DNA from: Eubacteriales bacterium
GTDB taxonomy: Bacteria; Bacillota; Clostridia; JANYKE01
DNA: 6,078 bases
Assembly (NCBI GenBank): GCA_025361685.1
Contig: JANYKE010000016.1
Coordinates: forward strand, 1 to 6,078
Direction of reading: 5' to 3'
Positions within the stretch are counted from its first letter, which is position 1. Every line of letters starts with the position of its first letter. Of this stretch, positions 1 through 6,078 are shown one piece after another. The notes beneath the pieces were generated by a model, which did no database searches, had not been told where the DNA came from, and was given only the letters and a program-made list of their open reading frames with translations. The translations under genes and the position numbers were made by a program.

Positions 1-556
1 TTGATTTTATGTATATACCTAACGCGTCCAAAATTTCATCATCGGGAGTAATATACAACAAACAAATCTTCCCTCCTTGCAAAGTTCGTTCGCTTACGTA
101 ATTTCCTTTTGCCTTTATCCTATCAACCTGAGCTGTTTTTCCAATGATGTAATAATTATCGTCATCGTTTTTAAACACAGTAGCGCGAACAACTTTTCCC
201 ATTGAACGCCTGTTGATTGTGGAATGTTCCTTGTAAGTAACCGGTGCAGCAATCGATATGTCTTCCATATTAATTCTGACTAAAGTTTTTCTTTTTCGTT
301 TTGACATTATCTTTGAAACTTCAATATAGTCATGAGTAACACTATACTCATATTCAACATCAAAAGTTCCGTACAAAAGATAAGCAAGATATCCGATTAA
401 AAAAGAAATTAGCGGAGCAAAAAAATCTCGTGAGCTTGAAAAAAATACAAAGCAAATAATAATTAATAATGCTGCTCCGACAATCGTTGCAATTTTATAG
501 AAGGTTACAAGTCCTGTCCTTGCTCTTGGAACTACGCTTTCAACAAAGGTATTCAT
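1..556 (-). CDS. Small two-helix membrane protein of unknown function, DUF6106-like; 3' end cut by the window edge
   Basis: The frame is open from an ATG at 556-554 to the left edge, giving 185 residues and no stop. The protein starts MNTFVESVV. Two hydrophobic segments follow, at about residues 22-39 and 45-62, then a soluble part with a basic KRKRK cluster at 86-90 and alternating polar/hydrophobic stretches that look beta-rich. There is no signal peptide; the N-terminus is short and basic (R11, R13, K21), which favours a cytoplasmic C-terminal domain. The layout resembles the clostridial DUF6106 family from memory, including the N-terminal FVE motif and the VEYEY segment after helix 2. The tail reads like the end of such proteins, so probably few codons are missing. 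The ATG lies 3 nt after the groEL stop, and the nearest SD-like element is GGTGGA inside groEL, about 12 nt upstream, so translation is probably coupled to groEL. The function is unknown. The reading frame is secure; the family name is moderately so. Confidence 0.8.
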   Translation of the reverse strand, partial: MNTFVESVVPRARTGLVTFYKIATIVGAALLIIICFVFFSSSRDFFAPLISFLIGYLAYLLYGTFDVEYEYSVTHDYIEVSKIMSKRKRKTLVRINMEDISIAAPVTYKEHSTINRRSMGKVVRATVFKNDDDNYYIIGKTAQVDRIKAKGNYVSERTLQGGKICLLYITPDDEILDALGIYIKS

Positions 557-559
557 TTC

Positions 560-2200
<1,641 letters not shown>

Positions 2201-2217
2201 CTATTTTGTGCTAATAA

Positions 2218-2514
<297 letters not shown>

Positions 2515-2524
2515 TTATTTTATA

Positions 2525-2551
2525 TTTACACTCAGCTTTTTTGAGTGCCAA
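2525..2551 (-). promoter_or_regulatory. CIRCE operator (HrcA repressor binding site) of groESL
   Basis: In the direction of transcription the site reads TTGGCACTC, 9 nt, GAGTGTAAA. The CIRCE consensus is TTAGCACTC-N9-GAGTGCTAA. The upstream arm matches 8 of 9, the downstream arm 7 of 9, and the spacer is exactly 9. The central CACTC/GAGTG pairs are perfect. It lies 22 nt before the groES ATG and overlaps the predicted transcription start, the normal place for HrcA to block initiation. In the mRNA the arms can pair as a 5-bp stem plus a G-U pair. Confidence 0.93.
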
Positions 2552-2556
2552 AAATA

Positions 2557-2585
2557 ATTTTATACCACTTCAATATTCAAATCAA
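2557..2585 (-). promoter_or_regulatory. Predicted sigma-A promoter of groES-groEL
   Basis: On the minus strand a -35 TTGATT (2585-2580, 4 of 6 to consensus) and a -10 TAAAAT (2562-2557, 5 of 6) are separated by 17 nt. An overlapping TATAAA at 2564-2559 is an alternative -10 with a 15-nt spacer. The predicted start falls around 2550, inside the first CIRCE arm, giving an untranslated leader of about 48 nt. This layout matches vegetative-sigma, HrcA-controlled groESL promoters. The hexamers were identified by eye. Confidence 0.7.
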
Positions 2586-2602
2586 TAATTTTTTCGAAAA
2601 AT

Positions 2603-3244
2603 TTATCGACGCGAACGCAATTCTGAAAAGATATCTTCCGGTGAAACTCCTGTTTCAACCAAAAGAACAAAGATGTGATAGAATAAATCGGATATTTCAT
2701 TCCTGATTTCTTCCTTATTATTATTCTTCGACGCAATAATTACTTCAGCACTTTCCTCGCCGACCTTTTTCAAAATCTTATCGATTCCTTTGTCGAAAAG
2801 GTAATTGGTGTATGAACCTTCATGAGGATTTACTCTTCTGTCTTTTATTACCTCATATAATTCCTTGAGAATTGCACCGCCATCCAACATTTCTTTTTCA
2901 ATGGCATTTGCATTGGTAATATTATTGAAGAAACATGACATTGCGCCGGTATGACATGCAACGCCAATCTGTTCAACCTTTACAAGTAATGTATCATTAT
3001 CGCAATCGGCATCAATCGATTTAACATTTTGAAAATGTCCGGTTGTTTCACCTTTATGCCAAATCTCACTTCTGCTTCTGCTGTAAAAATGTGTCTGTCC
3101 ACTTTCAATAGTTTTGTTAAACGATTCTTCATTCATGTATGCCATCATAAGAACTTCATTTGTAAAAACATCCTGAATAATTGCAGGAATCAAACCGTCA
3201 TCACTTATTTTTAATCCGTCAAAATTAATTTTTCCCTTTTCCAT
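2603..3244 (-). CDS. hisIE: Bifunctional phosphoribosyl-AMP cyclohydrolase / phosphoribosyl-ATP pyrophosphatase
   Basis: This complete 213-residue protein carries out steps 2 and 3 of histidine synthesis. The C-terminal HisE domain removes pyrophosphate from phosphoribosyl-ATP; the N-terminal HisI domain opens the adenine ring of phosphoribosyl-AMP. HisI (about 1-110) shows [18 protein letters not shown] at 55-72, the metal-binding DADCDND at 78-84 (D80, C81, D82, D84), and CHTGAMSC with zinc ligands C97 and C104. HisE (about 115-213) shows the MazG-like helix motifs E164-x-x-E167 and E183-x-x-D186 plus YH at 189-190. Both active sites look intact. The ATG follows the hisB stop directly, with GGGAG at 3257-3253 inside hisB as ribosome binding site, 8 nt away. 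It is the last his gene of this block; the next step's genes, hisA, hisH and hisF, are not adjacent. Confidence 0.97.
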   Translation of the reverse strand: MEKGKINFDGLKISDDGLIPAIIQDVFTNEVLMMAYMNEESFNKTIESGQTHFYSRSRSEIWHKGETTGHFQNVKSIDADCDNDTLLVKVEQIGVACHTGAMSCFFNNITNANAIEKEMLDGGAILKELYEVIKDRRVNPHEGSYTNYLFDKGIDKILKKVGEESAEVIIASKNNNKEEIRNEISDLFYHIFVLLVETGVSPEDIFSELRSRR

Positions 3245-3832
3245 TTATAACACTCCCTTTGTTGATAGTACACCACTAATACTTGCATCAATGGTTACCG
3301 CATCTTTTAATGCACGTGCGAAAGCTTTGAATATCGCTTCAACAATGTGATGATTGTTGTTGCCGTACATTGATTTAATATGCAGTGTCAATCCGATGTT
3401 TGTTGCTATCGCTCTAAAAAACTCTTCAAACAATTCGGTGTCCATGTCACCGGCCTTTTCCTGTTCGTATGCTACATCAAAAATCAAGAAACTGCGGTTG
3501 CTTATGTCCAACGTTACAAATGCCAAAGCCTCATCCATCGGAACATACGCGGTTCCATAACGCTTAATAGATTTTTTATCACCAAGTGCTTCTTTAATTG
3601 CCTGCCCCAAAACTATGCCAATATCTTCAACTGTATGATGAGCATCAACCTTAAGATCGCCCGATGCATTAATATCCAAATCAAACATACCATGTCGTGC
3701 AAACAACTCCAACATGTGGTCAAGAAATCCAACACCTGTTGCAACAATGTACTCACCCTTGCCATCAAGATTAATTGACAAAGCGATTTCTGTCTCTTTC
3801 GTATTTCTTACTATCTTGCTTTCTCTTGCCAT
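3245..3832 (-). CDS. hisB: Imidazoleglycerol-phosphate dehydratase
   Basis: This complete 195-residue protein is the monofunctional form, without the histidinol-phosphatase domain fused in E. coli. It dehydrates imidazole glycerol phosphate to imidazole acetol phosphate in the cytoplasm, as a Mn-dependent oligomer. The metal and catalytic motifs are present: GFLDHML at 35-41, DAHHTVEDIG at 63-72 (H65, H66, E69), MDEALA at 99-104, H151, and NNNHHIVEAIFKAFARAL from 158 (H161, H162, E165). The end STKGVL is the usual family C-terminus. The ATG follows a strong GAGGTGAG at 3846-3839. The 60-nt gap upstream carries a near-consensus promoter, so this gene and hisIE may be transcribed separately as well as with hisD-hisC. 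No histidinol-phosphatase gene is visible in the window. Confidence 0.98.
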   Translation of the reverse strand: MARESKIVRNTKETEIALSINLDGKGEYIVATGVGFLDHMLELFARHGMFDLDINASGDLKVDAHHTVEDIGIVLGQAIKEALGDKKSIKRYGTAYVPMDEALAFVTLDISNRSFLIFDVAYEQEKAGDMDTELFEEFFRAIATNIGLTLHIKSMYGNNNHHIVEAIFKAFARALKDAVTIDASISGVLSTKGVL

Positions 3833-3867
3833 TAAATGCTCACCTCACTATATTTTAGCTTGAAAAT

Positions 3868-3896
3868 ATTATAACACAAAAAGTTGTTTTTCTCAA
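3868..3896 (-). promoter_or_regulatory. Predicted internal sigma-A promoter for hisB-hisIE
   Basis: On the minus strand a -35 TTGAGA (3896-3891, 5 of 6) lies 17 nt before a perfect -10 TATAAT (3873-3868), which also has the extended TG at 3876-3875. The -35 overlaps the hisC stop codon. The predicted start is near 3861, leaving a leader of about 28 nt that contains the hisB ribosome binding site. It is the best promoter match in the window. Activity is inferred. Confidence 0.72.
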
Positions 3897-4966
3897 CAAA
3901 GCGCTTCAATAAGTGTATCCATCTGTTCGCGCGTACCAATCGAAATTCTTAAGCAATTATCGATGTTTGGCTTGTTAAAATATCTAACTAAAATATTTTT
4001 GCTGCGCAGTTCGTTGAAAATAATTTCAGCTTTTATGTCAGGATGTGAAACGAAAATAAAATTTGCTTTTGATTCAGACACATAATATCCCATAGTGCGA
4101 AGACTAACAGATACATCTTCCCTCGTTGCAATTATTTCGTTACGTGTTTTTTCAAAATACTCTCTATCTTTAATCGCAGCCTCGGCGGCAACTAGAGTAA
4201 GACAGTTCACTGTGTATGAATTAAATGAATTTTTAACAATATCAATATCTGCAATCAATTCTTCTGACGCAATCGCATACCCCACTCTCAATCCCGCAAG
4301 TGAGTGAGACTTGGAAAATGTGCGAACGACTGCAAGGTTAGGATAGGTGTTAATCAAAGCTGCTGCCGTTGTGCCCCCAAAATCGATGTATGCTTCATCA
4401 ATTATGCAAACTTTTTCTGTGTTGGCATTTAGTATTATTTCAATATCGGAGAGGCTCATGCAAATCCCTGTAGGCGCGTTCGGATTGGCAATAACAGTTC
4501 CTCCATTTGGCACACAATATTTTTCAGGATCAATGCTGAAATCTTTTTCGAGTGGAATTGTCTTATATGGAATATCAAATATGTCGGCCCAAACCGGAGC
4601 AAAACTATATGTAATGTCAGGAAAAAGAATAGGGCTTCCGGAGTTGCCACTGTCGAAGAATGCCATGAACATAAGGGCAATAACTTCGTCAGAACCATTA
4701 CCAACGAAAATATTTTTTGGTGAAACATTTGCGCCTTCATACTTTGTTAAGTTTTGGCAAATTGCCTCACGCAGCTTTGTGCAATCGTAATCGGGATACA
4801 GTTTAAATTTTTCTGCATCAAAAGAACTAATAGCTTTCGCAACGTTAGGTGAAGGCGGATAAGGATTCTCATTTGTATTTAACTTAATTAGGTTGTCTTG
4901 CTTTGGCTGTTCACCCGGCACATATGGTTTGATTCCATTCAATCTGTTCCCTTGAAATTTTGACAC
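3893..4966 (-). CDS. hisC: Histidinol-phosphate aminotransferase
   Basis: This complete 357-residue protein is a class I/II fold PLP enzyme. It transfers an amino group from glutamate to imidazole acetol phosphate, giving histidinol phosphate. The visible motifs are KLNTNENPYPPSP at 28-40, LYPDY at 56-60, VGNGSDE at 88-94, NPNAPTG at 161-167, DEAYIDF at 190-196, the PLP-binding K219 in TFSKSHSLAGLRVGY, and R340 in LRISIG for the substrate phosphate/carboxylate end. The length is normal. The start codon is GTG, supported by GGAG 8 nt upstream and by the usual family N-terminus. It sits 18 nt after hisD and ends at a TGA that overlaps the -35 box of the next promoter. Close relatives can act on aromatic amino acids, but the his context makes HisC the clear choice. 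Confidence 0.97.
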   Translation of the reverse strand: MSKFQGNRLNGIKPYVPGEQPKQDNLIKLNTNENPYPPSPNVAKAISSFDAEKFKLYPDYDCTKLREAICQNLTKYEGANVSPKNIFVGNGSDEVIALMFMAFFDSGNSGSPILFPDITYSFAPVWADIFDIPYKTIPLEKDFSIDPEKYCVPNGGTVIANPNAPTGICMSLSDIEIILNANTEKVCIIDEAYIDFGGTTAAALINTYPNLAVVRTFSKSHSLAGLRVGYAIASEELIADIDIVKNSFNSYTVNCLTLVAAEAAIKDREYFEKTRNEIIATREDVSVSLRTMGYYVSESKANFIFVSHPDIKAEIIFNELRSKNILVRYFNKPNIDNCLRISIGTREQMDTLIEALC

Positions 4967-4974
4967 TAATAATT

Positions 4975-4978
4975 CTCC
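4975..4978 (-). promoter_or_regulatory. Ribosome binding site supporting the GTG start of hisC
   Basis: GGAG on the minus strand lies 8 nt before the GTG at 4966-4964, within the 18-nt gap after hisD. No in-frame ATG lies near the family's expected N-terminus, so this site decides the start. Confidence 0.7.
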
Positions 4979-4984
4979 AATCTA

Positions 4985-6078
4985 TTATTTATCAACATCT
5001 TCAAACCTAATTTTTATTGCATTCGCATGTGCATCCAAACCCTCAAGCATCGCAAATGCGCAGATGTCATCTTTTTCTTTTGCAAGCGCAGACTCATTAT
5101 AAGAAATTACGCTTGATCGTTTTAGAAAATCGCACACACTAAGCGGAGAGAAAAACCTTGCTGCACCGCCGGTTGGCAGAATGTGATTTGGTCCGGCAAA
5201 ATAATCACCGAGCGGCTCGGATGAATAGTTACCTAGAAAAATGGCGCCGGCATTTCTTATGAGCGATAATTTTGAGAACGGATCAACAGTGCAAACCTCA
5301 AGGTGCTCGGGAGCCATTGTATTTGCAAGCTCGATTGCCTCCTCAATATTTGCGGTCACATAAATCGCACCCCACTTATCAATCGATTGTTCTGCGATTT
5401 CCTGTCTTGATATTTGTTGAATCTGCTTTCCCAATTCATCAGATACTTCTTGTGCAAGCTTTTCAGAATTTGTAAATAAAACTGCCGAAGATAAAATATC
5501 GTGTTCTGCCTGTGAGAGCATGTCTGCCGCAACAAATGATGCGTTGGCTGTGTCATCTGCAACTATTGCAATCTCACTCGGGCCGGCTACCATATCAATA
5601 TCGCATGCGCCATAAACCATTCGTTTTGCGGTCGTAACATATATATTACCCGGGCCACAAATCTTGTCAACTTTTTGCACAGCATCGGTTCCATATGCCA
5701 TAGCAGCAATTGCTTGTGCACCGCCAATTTTAAATATAACGCCTACGCCTGCTTCATGTGCCGCAACAAGTATCTCGGGCGTAACCATACCATCCGGCTG
5801 TGGCGGCGTACACATAATTATTTCTTTCACGCCTGCAACACCTGCGGGGATTGCGCTCATCAAAACAGAAGATGCAAGTGCTGCTGTTCCTCCCGGAACA
5901 TAGATTCCAACTGTCTCAATCGGACGAATCAGCTGGCCAAGAAATACGCCCTCCTTCTCAGAAGTAAACCAAGAATTTTCAAGTTGCTTGCTGTGGAAAT
6001 CGTGAATGTTTGCTGCAGCCTTGCTTATCAAAGTTAAAAACTCTGCAGAAACTGCATCGTATGCTGCAGATATTTCTT
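4985..6078 (-). CDS. hisD: Histidinol dehydrogenase; N-terminal part lies outside the window
   Basis: HisD carries out the last two steps of histidine synthesis, oxidising histidinol to histidine with two NAD and a zinc ion. The frame is open to the right edge, giving 363 residues; compared with E. coli HisD (434) about 70 N-terminal residues are missing. Counting from the TTG at 6031, the visible motifs are VGIYVPGGTA at 41-50, the signature IDMVAGPSEIAIVADD at 145-160, SQAEHD with Q174 and H177, PEHL with E242 and H243, GDYFAGPNHILPTGG with D276, and DAHANA with H335. These match the zinc ligands and catalytic residues of E. coli HisD. The TTG is not the true start, because the sequence before it (EISAAYDAVSAEFLTL) also aligns with HisD. 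The gene ends with tandem TAA TAG stops, and hisC follows 18 nt later. hisG would be expected upstream, outside the window. Confidence 0.98.
   Translation of the reverse strand, partial: EISAAYDAVSAEFLTLISKAAANIHDFHSKQLENSWFTSEKEGVFLGQLIRPIETVGIYVPGGTAALASSVLMSAIPAGVAGVKEIIMCTPPQPDGMVTPEILVAAHEAGVGVIFKIGGAQAIAAMAYGTDAVQKVDKICGPGNIYVTTAKRMVYGACDIDMVAGPSEIAIVADDTANASFVAADMLSQAEHDILSSAVLFTNSEKLAQEVSDELGKQIQQISRQEIAEQSIDKWGAIYVTANIEEAIELANTMAPEHLEVCTVDPFSKLSLIRNAGAIFLGNYSSEPLGDYFAGPNHILPTGGAARFFSPLSVCDFLKRSSVISYNESALAKEKDDICAFAMLEGLDAHANAIKIRFEDVDK

Noticed and set aside
419..445. Two runs of seven T (minus strand) in the membrane-protein gene, possible slippage sites
   Set aside because: Both encode Phe-Phe in an uninterrupted frame with a sensible protein on both sides, so there is no sign of a frameshift.
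2208..2214. TTAGCAC between groES and groEL, like half a CIRCE site
   Set aside because: There is no matching GAGTGCTAA arm 9 nt away, and a second operator inside the operon would be unusual; chance is likely.
2589..2601. A/T palindrome around TCGA just after the hisIE stop as a terminator
   Set aside because: The stem would be all A-U with almost no loop and no distinct T-tract after it, so termination is unlikely.
3380..3778. Plus-strand open frame of 132 codons opposite hisB
   Set aside because: It is Cys/Asn-rich with no family resemblance, lies wholly opposite hisB, and is best explained as a shadow.
3880..3900. TTGTT/AACAA hairpin at the end of hisC followed by CTTTTT as a terminator
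   Set aside because: The 5-bp stem has a single G/C-containing pair and is too weak; the same bases are better explained as the spacer and -35 of the internal promoter.
4456..4740. Minus-strand open frame of 94 codons inside hisC
   Set aside because: It overlaps the intact hisC frame completely and shows no protein-like motif.
6029..6031. TTG as the start of hisD
   Set aside because: The frame stays open upstream to the window edge and the extra residues also align with the HisD N-terminal region, so the true start lies outside.

Overview
The window looks like chromosomal DNA from a low-GC Gram-positive bacterium of the class Clostridia, possibly Lachnospiraceae or a relative. This rests on the A+T-rich sequence, strong AGGAGG-type ribosome binding sites, a CIRCE operator in front of groES, a GroEL of clostridial type ending in [10 protein letters not shown], a one-domain HisB and a fused HisIE. 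The family-level placement is inferred from recalled protein similarity, not from a search.

Every gene is on the minus strand, so transcription runs from right to left. From 6078 down to 2603 lies a tightly packed histidine biosynthesis block: hisD (5' end outside the window), hisC, hisB and hisIE. The gaps are 18 nt (hisD-hisC), 60 nt (hisC-hisB) and 0 nt (hisB-hisIE). The 60-nt gap holds a near-consensus sigma-A type promoter that could drive hisB-hisIE separately. hisH, hisA and hisF, which would act between HisIE and HisB in the pathway, are not in this block.

From 2602 to 2503 is the only substantial intergenic stretch. It carries a SigA-like promoter, a slightly degenerate CIRCE operator (HrcA binding site) over the predicted transcription start, and the groES ribosome binding site. 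groES (2218-2502) and groEL (560-2188) follow as a standard HrcA-controlled chaperonin operon. No convincing terminator separates hisIE from groES, so some his transcripts may run into the chaperonin genes.

Three nucleotides after the groEL stop codon, a further gene starts at 556 and runs off the left edge. It encodes a small protein with two membrane segments and a soluble C-terminal part, resembling the uncharacterised DUF6106 family as I remember it. The tight spacing suggests it is a third cistron of the groESL operon, and it is the least understood element here. No RNA genes, mobile elements or CRISPR arrays were seen, and no stretch over 300 bases lacks a gene.
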